Notes: a model not told the origin generated them from the letters alone. Numbered from the stretch's first letter, positions 24,827 to 32,492 are shown. The stretch: DNA of 58,442 bases from W-Chloroflexi-9 sp045863195 (GCA_045863195.1 BTUI01000016.1:1-58442), one strand, 5' to 3'. Translations and numbers: made by a program.

Positions 24827-25777
24827 CTACCCCTCGAGGTGGGTGAGGTACTGGTCCGCGCGGATGGCGGCGGTCGCGCCGTCACCGGCGGAGGAGACCA
24901 CCTGGCGGGCCGCCTCGGAGCGCACGTCGCCGGCGGCGAACAGGCCCGGCACCGGCGTCTCCATCCACGCGTTCACGATCGCGTGCCCGCCCGCGTCGAG
25001 CGGGACGCCGAGGCTGGCGAGCAGCCCCGAGTTCGGCGTCTGGCCGATGAAGATGAACACGGCGCTCGTCGCCAGGCGCTGCGTCTCACCCGTCCGCACG
25101 TCGCGTAGCGTGACCGCGTCCACGGTGCCATCGCCGTGGATCGCCTCGACCACGCTGTTCCACGCGAACGCCATCTTCGGCTCAGCGAACGCGCGCTCCT
25201 GCAACACCCGCTGCGCGCGCAGTTCCTCGCGCCGGTGCACCAGCGTCACCTTCGAGGCGTACCGCGTGGTGAAGAGGCCTTCCTCCACGGCGGCGTCACC
25301 ACCGCCGACAACGATCACCTCCTGGCCGCCGAAGAAGGCCGCGTCACACGTCGCGCAGTAGGAGACGCCCCGACCGGTCAGCTCCTGCTCTCCCGGCACG
25401 CCGAGCTTGTTGTATTCCGCGCCCGCCGTGTAGATGACGGCCCGCGCGAGGAACTCGCCCGCGCCGTCCGCGTCCAGGGCGAACCGGCCGTCATCGCGGC
25501 GGCGGATCGCGGTCACGCGCGCGTAGACCGTCTCCATCCCGAAGCGTTCCGCCTGCGCCTGCATCGCGAGCGAGAGGTCGAACCCGTTCACGCCCTCCGG
25601 AAAGCCCGGGTAGTTCTCCACGGCGTCCGTCGTCGCGATCTGGCCGCCGAGCACGCCGCCCTCGAACAACACGGTCGAACGCAGCGCCCGCGCCGCATAC
25701 AGCCCCGCGGCGAGGCCAGCCGGCCCGCCGCCGGCGATCGCGATGTCGATCTCGCGGACGGTCGATGGGGTGGTCAT
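24827..25777 (-). CDS. trxB: thioredoxin reductase (NADPH)
   Basis: 316 residues, the usual bacterial length. FAD site GGGPAG (16-21), redox-active C141-A-T-C144, NADPH site GGGDAA, then VHRREELRAQ, and the C-terminal FAD motif GLFAAGDVR. It reduces thioredoxin with NADPH in the cytoplasm. It is divergent from the selenoprotein FTR gene across 81 nt. The ribosome binding site is AAGGTGA. Together with the FTR gene it gives thioredoxin two electron sources. Confidence 0.96.
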   Translation of the reverse strand: MTTPSTVREIDIAIAGGGPAGLAAGLYAARALRSTVLFEGGVLGGQIATTDAVENYPGFPEGVNGFDLSLAMQAQAERFGMETVYARVTAIRRRDDGRFALDADGAGEFLARAVIYTAGAEYNKLGVPGEQELTGRGVSYCATCDAAFFGGQEVIVVGGGDAAVEEGLFTTRYASKVTLVHRREELRAQRVLQERAFAEPKMAFAWNSVVEAIHGDGTVDAVTLRDVRTGETQRLATSAVFIFIGQTPNSGLLASLGVPLDAGGHAIVNAWMETPVPGLFAAGDVRSEAARQVVSSAGDGATAAIRADQYLTHLEG

Positions 25778-25858
25778 GGGGTCACCTTTCCGGTGCCGGT
25801 GGCGCGCTTGCGAGGGCCGCGATGTGCGGCGAGACTGTGCGGACAGGAAGGAGGCCTC

Positions 25859-26356
25859 GTGACGCTCGACCAGCCATCAGACGCGGACCGCGCCGTCGCG
25901 AAGCCGGAGACGCTCGACAAGATGCGGAAGTTCGTGGAGAACTTCGCACAGAAGTCGGGCACGTTCCTCCACCCCCAGCCCGAGATCACGGAATTCCTCG
26001 TCATCGGCCTCGCCAAGAACGTGGACGAAGTGGGCAAGCCCCTCTGTCCCTGCATGTTCTTCGAGGACAAGCAGGAGGAGATCGAGAAGAAGTTCTGGAT
26101 CTGTCCCTGCGAGGAGATGCAGCGGTGGAAGTACTGCCACTGACTGCTCTTCTGCGATGAGGAAGGTCTTCCCATCACCGAACACCTGCCAGAGGACCAC
26201 GAAGGCCGCGAGGCCTACGGCCTGCGTCCCGACCCCACGCCCGACAAGGGGCGTGCGCTCGGACGCCTCGAGGAGAAGCAGGGGCGCTCCGTCGCCAAGG
26301 GTCGCCGCGCCGAGGAGGGCGACGGCCCGCAGACGATCCCGCTGGGAGGCGGCTAG
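25859..26356 (+). CDS. ftrC: ferredoxin:thioredoxin reductase catalytic subunit, selenoprotein (UGA = Sec95)
   Basis: 165 residues when the UGA at 26141-26143 is read as selenocysteine. GTG start, AAGGAGG 4 nt upstream. The FTR signature is exact: C63-P-C65-x16-C82-P-C84-x8-C93-H-U95. In plant FTR the residue corresponding to U95 (Cys87) forms the redox disulfide with the one corresponding to C65 (Cys57), beside the [4Fe-4S] cluster held by the other four Cys. Coding clearly continues past the UGA with the conserved L-L-F-x-x-E-E-G-L-P-I-T-E-H-L-P block, to TAG 26356. A standard gene caller would stop at 94 residues and lose the active site. A SECIS hairpin follows the UGA. The last 45 residues form a charged extension. 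The enzyme would reduce thioredoxin with ferredoxin. Confidence 0.93.
26156..26176 (+). promoter_or_regulatory. bacterial SECIS element in ftrC
   Basis: Hairpin GATG (26156-26159), bulged A, GGA, loop AGGTCT (26164-26169), TCC, CATC (26173-26176). The apical loop AGGUCU is the same as that of the E. coli fdhF SECIS, including the G-U recognised by SelB. The bulge position is also matched (A here, U in fdhF). The loop starts 20 nt after the UGA, within the known range. It lies within the coding sequence. Confidence 0.88.
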
Positions 26357-26382
26357 GCCGCACGAACACCCGACCGGATGGA

Positions 26383-26412
26383 CATCGGGGCGGCCGTATG
26401 GCCGCCCCGATG
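26383..26412. terminator. strong bidirectional hairpin between ftrC and trxA
   Basis: CATCGGGGCGGCC (26383-26395), loop GTAT, GGCCGCCCCGATG (26400-26412): 13 perfect base pairs between two convergent genes. There is no long T-run, as is common in very GC-rich genomes. It probably terminates both transcripts. Confidence 0.7.
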
Positions 26413-26437
26413 CGTATCTCCGGACCGGGAGCGCGGG

Positions 26438-26767
26438 CTAGTTCGCCAGCGCCGCTTCCAGGTGCTTCGCCAGGTCGCTCTTCGGGCGGAAGCCCACGAT
26501 CTGGCCGACCGCCTGGCCGCCCTTGAAGATGAGCAGCGTGGGGATCGAGCGGATCTGGTAGGCCGCCGCCACGCGCGGGTTCTCGTCCGTGTTCAGCTTC
26601 ACGAACTTCACCTTGCCGTCGTAGTCGTTGGAGAGTTCCTCCACGACCGGGGCCACCATGCGGCACGGGCCACACCACGGCGCCCAGAAGTCCACCAGCA
26701 CGGGGGTGTCGTTCTTCAGCACGTCCTGCTCGAACGTGGCGTCAGAGGTGTCAGTCGGGTGAGCCAT
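26438..26767 (-). CDS. trxA: thioredoxin
   Basis: 109 residues. Active site W31-C-G-P-C35, D26 in VLVDFWAPWC, cis-Pro in SIPTLLIFKGG, all standard. A cytoplasmic disulfide reductant and the likely electron acceptor of both TrxB and the Sec-FTR encoded nearby. The ribosome binding site is AAAGGA. Transcription is predicted from a promoter whose spacer holds a CsoR-type operator, so it should respond to the metal or thiol signal sensed by the divergent repressor. Confidence 0.96.
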   Translation of the reverse strand: MAHPTDTSDATFEQDVLKNDTPVLVDFWAPWCGPCRMVAPVVEELSNDYDGKVKFVKLNTDENPRVAAAYQIRSIPTLLIFKGGQAVGQIVGFRPKSDLAKHLEAALAN

Positions 26768-26846
26768 CGCCCGTGTCCTTTCGTACCCGGCCACCGAGAG
26801 CCGGCCTGCGAGCGGCGAGCGCCGCGCGTCCCGGGGAGGGAAGCCG

Positions 26847-26876
26847 TTGACACGGATCCCGCCGCTGGGACACAAT
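26847..26876 (+). promoter_or_regulatory. promoter of the CsoR-family gene
   Basis: TTGACA (26847-26852), 18 nt, CACAAT (26871-26876). The predicted start of transcription falls in the operator at 26879-26899, so the repressor would control its own synthesis. Confidence 0.6.
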
Positions 26877-26902
26877 CTACATACCCCCTCCGGGTATGTC
26901 AA
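26874..26902 (-). promoter_or_regulatory. promoter of trxA
   Basis: On the minus strand: TTGACA (26902-26897), 17 nt, TAGATT (26879-26874). The whole spacer is filled by the operator. Its -10 box overlaps the -10 box of the opposing promoter, so the two promoters compete face to face. Confidence 0.6.
26879..26899. promoter_or_regulatory. CsoR/CstR-type operator
   Basis: ACATACCC (26879-26886), CCTCC, GGGTATGT (26892-26899): a perfect 8-bp inverted repeat with ATACCC...GGGTAT arms, as in known CsoR and CstR operators. It is adjacent to a CsoR-family gene and overlaps both divergent promoters. Confidence 0.75.
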
Positions 26903-26963
26903 GCCTCCCCCGGCACCGCCCGATGACGGCCATGAGAACATGAGGGGCGAAGGTGGTGCCGCC

Positions 26964-27293
26964 ATGGAACCCAACGAGAACGACGCGCTGCTCACCCGGC
27001 TTCGCCGCATCGAGGGCCAGGTGCGCGGCATCACCCGCATGCTGGAGGGCGGCCGCGCCTGCGAGGACGTGGTCACGCAGTTGATGGCCGTCCGTGCCAG
27101 CATCGACACCGTTGGCGCCGTCGTCCTCGACCAGCACCTCGCGACCTGCATCGAGGGCAAGGAGCCCGCGCAGCAGGTGGACGCGCTGCGCGATGCGATG
27201 CGCCTGTGGTGGCGCTGGGCGCCCGCCGCTGGCGGCACCGGCGCGGAGCCGAACGCCGCCGGAGCGTCCTCGCCGCTGCCGGTCCTGGACTAG
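26964..27293 (+). CDS. CsoR/RcnR-family metal- or thiol-sensing repressor
   Basis: 109 residues from ATG 26964. The DUF156 four-helix pattern is clear: L-x-R-L-R-R-I-E-G-Q-V-R-G-I-x-R-M. The ligand set C33-H58-C62 has the spacing of the Cu(I)-binding C-H-C of CsoR (25 and 4 residues). The persulfide sensor CstR keeps both Cys but not the His, so copper sensing is more likely, though not proven. The C-terminal 25 residues are Ala/Gly/Pro-rich. It diverges from trxA with a shared operator. No copper ATPase is nearby, so the direct target seems to be thioredoxin. Confidence 0.88.
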   Translation: MEPNENDALLTRLRRIEGQVRGITRMLEGGRACEDVVTQLMAVRASIDTVGAVVLDQHLATCIEGKEPAQQVDALRDAMRLWWRWAPAAGGTGAEPNAAGASSPLPVLD

Positions 27294-28147
27294 GCCGCGC
27301 TCCCCGGCCCCACCGGCCCGTCATCCAGCAGCACGCCCGCGAGCACGCCGTCCACGCGCCGCGCGACCTCGCCGGTGCTCCCGTAGAACCGTTCGATGGC
27401 GCGCGCGAGGCGCGGGTCCAGGTCGCGGCGCTGCGGGTAGAACGCGCCGCCGAAGCCGAGCGTGTTCGCGCCCTCCACCGCTATCCACAGCGCGGCCCCC
27501 AGGCGGCCACGCTCCAGCGGCCCGCGTTCGCGTTCCAGCACCGCCGTGACAATCGGCGCGGGCAACCCCCACCGACCGAGGATCACCGCGGTCAGCTCGT
27601 GCAGCGCGTAACCCAGCACCGCGCGCTCCGCGTCCGCGTCCAGCCCGCCACGACGCCGTCCCACCGTCGGCAGCAGCGCCGTCAGGTCGGACCGCTCGAT
27701 GTCGAGCAGGAGGAAGCCGATCTCGTGCAGGAGGCCGGTGGCCGCGGAGTACGGATTCTCGGGCGCGTCGTCCGGGATCAGCAGCGCCGTGCCGAACGCC
27801 ACGCAGATCTGCCGTCGCCAGAACTGCACGCTGTCCAGCACGTTCGTCCCGTGGTCCAGCCCGGAGACGAGGATCGCGATCAGTCCTGCCGAATGGACGC
27901 GCCGGTAGCCGTAGTGTTGCAGCCCGGCACCCGTGTCGACGCCGATGCCCTCCGGGTTGCCCAGGGTGCGGTTCACCTGCCGCAGGCGTAGCCGTGCCTG
28001 CTTCGTCGTCGAGAGGATCGCCCGCAGCGCCGTGGGCGCGTCTGGATCACTGGGGTCGAGGTTGACGAGCGGCAGGAAGCCCTCGGGGAGCGGATGCCGC
28101 TCAGCCAGGAACCCCGCCATCTCATGGAGTGAAGGCAACGGACGCAC
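27290..28147 (-). CDS. HDOD-domain protein
   Basis: 285 residues. Matches the HDOD pattern: helix FLPLVNLDPSDPDAPTALRAIL (residues about 24-45), then FWRRQICVAFGTALL, ATGLLHEIGFLLLD (the degenerate HD helix), and ERAVLGYALHELTAVILGRWGLP. HDOD domains are HD-like without full metal ligands and act as signalling modules in motility, stress or competence. No receiver, GGDEF or other output domain is attached. The stop overlaps the end of the CsoR-family gene by 4 nt (convergent). Confidence 0.75.
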   Translation of the reverse strand: MRPLPSLHEMAGFLAERHPLPEGFLPLVNLDPSDPDAPTALRAILSTTKQARLRLRQVNRTLGNPEGIGVDTGAGLQHYGYRRVHSAGLIAILVSGLDHGTNVLDSVQFWRRQICVAFGTALLIPDDAPENPYSAATGLLHEIGFLLLDIERSDLTALLPTVGRRRGGLDADAERAVLGYALHELTAVILGRWGLPAPIVTAVLERERGPLERGRLGAALWIAVEGANTLGFGGAFYPQRRDLDPRLARAIERFYGSTGEVARRVDGVLAGVLLDDGPVGPGSAA

Positions 28148-28262
28148 GACGGCCGCCTGACCGTTGTTCAGGATTGAATGTGTGCCGCCTGGCTGGAGGA
28201 TAGGAGCGACGCGGGCCTCTCGCGCTCAGAAACCGCCCGAGGCGGCGCGATTCAGGGAACGC

Positions 28263-29270
28263 TTAGGTCCGCGGCAGCCCGCCCGACACGGCGTCGCCGA
28301 GCGCGCGCAGCATGCCCTGTTCAATTGCGTACTGCGCGTTCTTCAGCCCGTTCGCCACGGCGCGCTCGTCGCTGCGGCCGTGGCCCACGAACACGGCACC
28401 ATCGACGCCCAGCAGCGGCACCGCCCCGTAGTGCCGGTAGTCCAGCCGCTCCCGCACGCCTCGCAGCGCCGGCAGCAGCAGCGCGCCGCCGACCTTCGCG
28501 CGCAGCGAGGAGCGCGCGGCCCCGCGCAGTTCGTCGAAGAGCATCGTCACCATGCCCTCCGCCAGTTTCAGGCAGACGTTCCCGGTGAAGCCGTCCGTGA
28601 CAATCACGTCCGCCTCGCCGCTGAGCAGCGCGCGGCCCTCCAGGTTGCCGATGAAGTTGAGCCGCACGTCATGGGCGAGCAACTCGTGCGTCTCCGTCAC
28701 CAGCATCGAACCCTTCGAAGACTCTTCGCCGATCGACAGCAGCGCTACGCGCGGCGACGCCACCCCGCGGACGGCGCTCATGTACGCCGACCCGAGGTGC
28801 GCGAACTGGACCAGGTGGGAAGCGCGCGCGTCCGCGTTCGCGCCCACGTCCAGGAAGAGCACCGGCTGATCGCCGGCGGGCAGCACCGCGCCGAGCGCCG
28901 GACGCTCCACGCCCTTCATCCGCCCGAGGACAATGAGCGCCGTCGCCATCGCCGCGCCGGTGTTCCCCATGGTGACCAGCGCCGCGGCCTCGCCGCGCTT
29001 CACGAGTTCGGTTCCCACGTAGAGCGAGGTCTGGCGCTGCTTCCGCACTTCAGCCGCGGCCTTGTCGCCCATCCCCACCTGGTCCGGCGCGTGGACGATG
29101 TGCAGCCCGTGGGGCGCACCACCGCGAGCGTTCAACTCGCGCCCGAGGACCTCCGAGTCGCCGACGAGCACCACCTCGACACCCTCGGCCGCCGCGAGGA
29201 GCGCGCCGCCGACGGTCGCCCCCGGCGCGTGGTCGCCGCCCATCGCATCGAGCGCGATCGCCGCGGTCAT
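28263..29270 (-). CDS. plsX: phosphate acyltransferase
   Basis: 335 residues. N-terminus ALDAMGGDHAPGATVGGAL, then MGNTGAAMATA, LFLDVGANADA, GFTGNVCLKLAEG and LLGVDGAVFVGHGRSD are the PlsX signatures. It makes acyl-phosphate from acyl-ACP for phospholipid synthesis (PlsX-PlsY route), peripheral to the membrane. The start overlaps the stop of the methyltransferase gene (ATGA), so they are coupled. The usual neighbours rpmF and fab genes are absent here. Confidence 0.95.
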   Translation of the reverse strand: MTAAIALDAMGGDHAPGATVGGALLAAAEGVEVVLVGDSEVLGRELNARGGAPHGLHIVHAPDQVGMGDKAAAEVRKQRQTSLYVGTELVKRGEAAALVTMGNTGAAMATALIVLGRMKGVERPALGAVLPAGDQPVLFLDVGANADARASHLVQFAHLGSAYMSAVRGVASPRVALLSIGEESSKGSMLVTETHELLAHDVRLNFIGNLEGRALLSGEADVIVTDGFTGNVCLKLAEGMVTMLFDELRGAARSSLRAKVGGALLLPALRGVRERLDYRHYGAVPLLGVDGAVFVGHGRSDERAVANGLKNAQYAIEQGMLRALGDAVSGGLPRT

Positions 29271-30103
29271 GCGTCCACCTCGTCGTTCGCGTACACGTAG
29301 GCCACGTCGTCATCGGCGCGCTGCAGCAGCACGACCAGCCGCTCTGCGCCGTCATGGTGCGGGGTGAAGTCGTAGTCGCCGAAACGGGTGACGGTGCGCA
29401 GGCCGGCGATCCGCGCGGCCAGGTCGATCTCGCGGGGGGTGAAGGTGCGCAGGCGGAACTGCGTCGTCAGGCGCGTGAGCCGGCCCTGCCGGTCCGCCAC
29501 GTCAAAGTGCCAGGTGACCTCCTTCGTCCCCAGCATCGGGATCGCGGCCACCGCGACCACCTTCGAGACGGTCCCGCCCTGCCACGGCTTCGTCCAGTGC
29601 TCGATCAACGGCTGCGGCAGCGGATCGAAGTCGTCCGGCACCGGCGACTCCACGTCCACCACGGCGATCCCGCCGGGAGCCAGGTGGCGCGCCATCGTCT
29701 CGAGCGCGGCGACAAAGTCGTCCAGCGTCTCCATGTGCTGCAGCGTGCCGAGGGGTGCGCAGACGACGTCGAACCGCCCGCGTAACTTCAGCCGCCGGAT
29801 GTCGCCGGTCTGCCAGGTGACACGCAGGTCACCCGCGCGCTCGCGCGCGACCGCCAGCATCGCTTCGGAGATGTCGATGCCCGTGACCCGCGCACCCGCA
29901 GCCGCCAGCGGCACGGCGATGCGGCCGGTGCCGCACCCTAGTTCCAGCACGCGCGCACCGTGCATCTCCGCCAGGCGGAGGTAGAACGACGCGTCGTCGT
30001 GGTAGTCCTCGAAGTCCAGGTCGTAGAACGGGGCGATGCGCGCGAACGGGTCGTCCTCGGGGACGGCAGGCTCCGGCGGCGGTGTCGTGGCGCGGTTCTT
30101 CAC
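29267..30103 (-). CDS. SAM-dependent methyltransferase
   Basis: 278 residues. Motif I VLELGCGTGRIAVPL (53-67), acidic G-I-D-I-S, motif D-V-V-C-A-P-L-G-T-L-Q-H, and post-motif A-P-G-G-I-A-V-V-D-V. A class I methyltransferase of the type seen for small molecules. The beta-rich C-terminal half (EVTWHFDVADRQGRLTRLTTQFRLRTF) resembles glycine/sarcosine- or lipid-type methyltransferases, but the substrate is open. Coupled to plsX. Confidence 0.87.
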   Translation of the reverse strand: MKNRATTPPPEPAVPEDDPFARIAPFYDLDFEDYHDDASFYLRLAEMHGARVLELGCGTGRIAVPLAAAGARVTGIDISEAMLAVARERAGDLRVTWQTGDIRRLKLRGRFDVVCAPLGTLQHMETLDDFVAALETMARHLAPGGIAVVDVESPVPDDFDPLPQPLIEHWTKPWQGGTVSKVVAVAAIPMLGTKEVTWHFDVADRQGRLTRLTTQFRLRTFTPREIDLAARIAGLRTVTRFGDYDFTPHHDGAERLVVLLQRADDDVAYVYANDEVDA

Positions 30104-30128
30104 GGCTCGATGCTATCCGAGGCCGGAC

Positions 30129-30176
30129 GGGGCCGCGAGGATCGGCCCTCCCGCGCCGGGGGCCGCGAGGATCGGC
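30129..30176. repeat. 18-bp direct repeat, 30-nt period
   Basis: GGGGCCGCGAGGATCGGC occurs exactly at 30129-30146 and again at 30159-30176, in the 110-nt gap between the divergent methyltransferase and apt genes. The period of three helical turns (30 nt) puts both copies on the same face of DNA, as expected for a tandem regulator site. It could also be a chance duplication. Confidence 0.6.
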
Positions 30177-30213
30177 GCTTGACGCGTACCGGCGGCGCGC
30201 GGAGCATCGCCGC

Positions 30214-30744
30214 GTGACCACCTTCGACGCCACCCGCATCGCCGCCCTTGTCCGCACCATCCCCGACTTCCCGGAGCCGGGCATCCTGTTCCGCGACATC
30301 ACGCCGCTGCTCTACGACCCCACCGCGCGTGGCGAGGTCATCGAGGCGCTGGCGGATGCCGCACGAGAGATGGGCGCGACCCTGATCGTGGGCATCGAGT
30401 CGCGGGGCTTCATCTTCGGCGTGCCGGTGGCGGAGCGACTCGGCCTGCCGTTCATCCCCGTCCGCAAGCCCGGCAAACTCCCGCACGAGCACGCTTCCAT
30501 CGCCTATGACCTGGAGTACGGGAGCGGTGAACTGCAGATGCACCGCACGCCGCCCGTCGCCGGGCATCGCGCCGTCGTCGTCGATGACCTCCTCGCCACC
30601 GGCGGCACCGCCTGGGCCACGGCCCGACTGATCGAGGAATGCGGGGGGCAGGTCGGCGGCTTCGCGTTCGTCATCGAACTCGCGGCGCTCGATGGCCGCG
30701 CGCGGCTCGGAACGCACCCGGTGCGGACGTTGCTGCAGTACTAG
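30214..30744 (+). CDS. apt: adenine phosphoribosyltransferase
   Basis: 176 residues from GTG 30214. The frame is open further upstream through the direct repeats, but that part is Arg-rich and not conserved. I-P-D-F-P-E-P-G-I-L-F-R-D-I-T-P, G-I-E-S-R-G-F-I-F-G and the PRPP loop V-V-V-D-D-L-L-A-T-G-G-T are the Apt signatures. It converts adenine and PRPP to AMP. It lies just before the methionine-salvage genes, where MtnP releases adenine. Confidence 0.95.
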   Translation: MTTFDATRIAALVRTIPDFPEPGILFRDITPLLYDPTARGEVIEALADAAREMGATLIVGIESRGFIFGVPVAERLGLPFIPVRKPGKLPHEHASIAYDLEYGSGELQMHRTPPVAGHRAVVVDDLLATGGTAWATARLIEECGGQVGGFAFVIELAALDGRARLGTHPVRTLLQY

Positions 30745-30793
30745 CGACCGCGTCGCGCACACTGGCCGCGCGCCGAACATCCGTCCTACCCTG

Positions 30794-31846
30794 ATGCGCA
30801 TGGCCGTCCCCGACCTCCCGCCCTATGTCCCCGTCACCTGGCACGACGGGCGCGTGCGCCTGCTCGACCAGACGCTCCTGCCGGACGCCGCCGTCACGCT
30901 CGACCTCGACACCGTCGAGGCGGTCGCCGAGGCGATCAGCACGATGCGCGTGCGTGGCGCGCCGGCGATCGGCGTCACCGCCGCGTACGGCCTCGCCCTC
31001 GCCGCTTCGCTCGCCTCCCCGGGCGGCGTCCACGCGGCGATCGAGGTGGCCGCCGCGCGGCTCGGCGCGACCCGGCCCACGGCCGTGAACCTGCGGTGGG
31101 CGATCGACCGCGTGCGCGCGGCGACCGACGGCCTCCCGGATGCCGAGGTCGCCGCGGCCGCCCTCGTCGAGGCGCACGCGATCCACTCGGCGCAGGTCGA
31201 AGCCGACCACCGCGCCGCGCTCGCGGGCGCGGCGCTCCTGCCGCCGGACAGCGTGGTCCTGACGCACTGCAACACCGGCCCGCTCGCCACCGCCGGCCTC
31301 GGCTCCGCGCTCGGCGTGGTGATCGAGGCGTACCGGCACGGCCGCGTCCGCCACGTGATCGCGGACGAAACGCGCCCGCGTCTGCAGGGCGCGCGCCTCA
31401 CCGCCTGGGAACTCCAGCAGCACGGCGTCCCGTTCGATGTGATCGCGGACGGCGCCGCCGCGTCGCTGATCCTCGGCGGGCGGGTGCAGGCCGCCATCGT
31501 CGGCGCGGACCGCATCGCCGCCAACGGCGACACGGCGAACAAGGTCGGCACGCTCGGCGTCGCACTCGCGGCGCACTCCGCCGGCATCCCGTTCTACGTC
31601 GCCGCCCCGCTCTCCACGTTCGACGCCGCGACGCCGGACGGCAGCGCGATCCCCATCGAGGAGCGCGACCCGGCGGAGGTGCTCGCACCCGGCGGCGTCC
31701 GCCTCGCCGCGCCCGGCACGACCGCGCTCAACCCGGCGTTCGATGTGACCCCCGCCCGCCTCGTGACTGCGTTCATCACCGAGGCCGGCGTCCTGCGCCC
31801 ACCCTTCCCCGCCAGCATCCGCGGGGCGCTCGCAGGAGGCGGCTGA
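30794..31846 (+). CDS. mtnA: S-methyl-5-thioribose-1-phosphate isomerase
   Basis: 350 residues; ATG 30794, or ATG 30800 two codons later. M-R-V-R-G-A-P-A-I-G-V, the catalytic Cys in T-H-C-N-T-G-P-L-A-T, and the catalytic Asp in G-A-D-R-I-A-A-N-G-D-T-A-N-K are all present, which separates it from eIF2B-like and ribose-1,5-bisphosphate isomerases. It makes methylthioribulose-1-phosphate in methionine salvage. The end overlaps the next start (TGATG). Confidence 0.93.
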   Translation: MRMAVPDLPPYVPVTWHDGRVRLLDQTLLPDAAVTLDLDTVEAVAEAISTMRVRGAPAIGVTAAYGLALAASLASPGGVHAAIEVAAARLGATRPTAVNLRWAIDRVRAATDGLPDAEVAAAALVEAHAIHSAQVEADHRAALAGAALLPPDSVVLTHCNTGPLATAGLGSALGVVIEAYRHGRVRHVIADETRPRLQGARLTAWELQQHGVPFDVIADGAAASLILGGRVQAAIVGADRIAANGDTANKVGTLGVALAAHSAGIPFYVAAPLSTFDAATPDGSAIPIEERDPAEVLAPGGVRLAAPGTTALNPAFDVTPARLVTAFITEAGVLRPPFPASIRGALAGGG

Positions 31847-32379
31847 TGGGCCTCCGCCGCGCCCCCGCCGTCCGGCTGGAGACGACCGGCGTCTGGTTCA
31901 TGAAGGAGCACCGCTTCGTCATCAGCCGGGACACGGCCTTCCGCTACACCCCGACCGCCTTCGGGCGGCTCCGCGCGCGCCTCGACCAGGACGGCGTCGC
32001 CGCGGTCGGCGAGCACGAGGGGCGCACGCTCTGGTGGTCGGCGGAGGGCTTCCACTGGGAGGACGAGGGGCTGGACGCGGAGGCCGTCGGGCTCCTGCTC
32101 TGGGATCGCCGCCGCCGTCACGACGCCCGTCTCGACCGCCTCCGCCAGATCCGCGCGTCCGAGGAGGCCGTGGAGGGCAGCCGGCGCGAACGCATCCCGG
32201 ACGACGTCCGCGCCTTCGTCTGGCACCGCGACGAGGGCCGCTGCGTCCGCTGCGGCGCGGAGGACGACCTGCAGTTCGACCACGTCATCCCGGTCGCGAA
32301 GGGCGGCGGCGTGGCCGCCGAGAACATCCAGGTCCTCTGCGGCGACTGCAACCGCCAGAAGAGCGACTCCATCGCCTGA
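31846..32379 (+). CDS. HNH endonuclease domain protein
   Basis: 177 residues. The N-terminal half (residues 1-105) is a domain I do not recognise, with a charged helix D-R-R-R-R-H-D-A-R-L-D-R-L-R. The C-terminal HNH/McrA fold has C133-x2-C136, D145-H146 (FDHVIPVAKGG), N160, and C165-x2-C168, ending Q-K-S-D-S. The zinc knuckle and catalytic His are complete. Coupled to mtnA by TGATG and lying between mtnA and mtnP, an odd place for a nuclease. It could be a stray restriction-like or repair gene. Confidence 0.85.
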   Translation: MGLRRAPAVRLETTGVWFMKEHRFVISRDTAFRYTPTAFGRLRARLDQDGVAAVGEHEGRTLWWSAEGFHWEDEGLDAEAVGLLLWDRRRRHDARLDRLRQIRASEEAVEGSRRERIPDDVRAFVWHRDEGRCVRCGAEDDLQFDHVIPVAKGGGVAAENIQVLCGDCNRQKSDSIA

Positions 32380-32385
32380 TCCGTC

Positions 32386-32400
32386 CGCCCCGTAGGGGCG
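32386..32400. other. short GC hairpin after the HNH gene
   Basis: CGCCCC (32386-32391), GTA, GGGGCG (32395-32400): 6 bp with a 3-nt loop in the 113-nt gap before mtnP. A weak terminator or attenuator is possible. Confidence 0.3.
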
Positions 32401-32492
32401 TTCCCCGTCGCGCGCACCTGCCGGACGGCTTACCCTCGAACCCTACGGTTGCAGCCCTCGGCGGGCGGGACGCCGGGCGCACGGAGGCACGG

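Noticed and set aside
26141..26143. UGA in the FTR gene as an ordinary stop, with a pseudogene tail
   Set aside because: The motif spacing up to the UGA is exact, conserved FTR sequence continues in frame, a SECIS follows, and selC is present in the same window.
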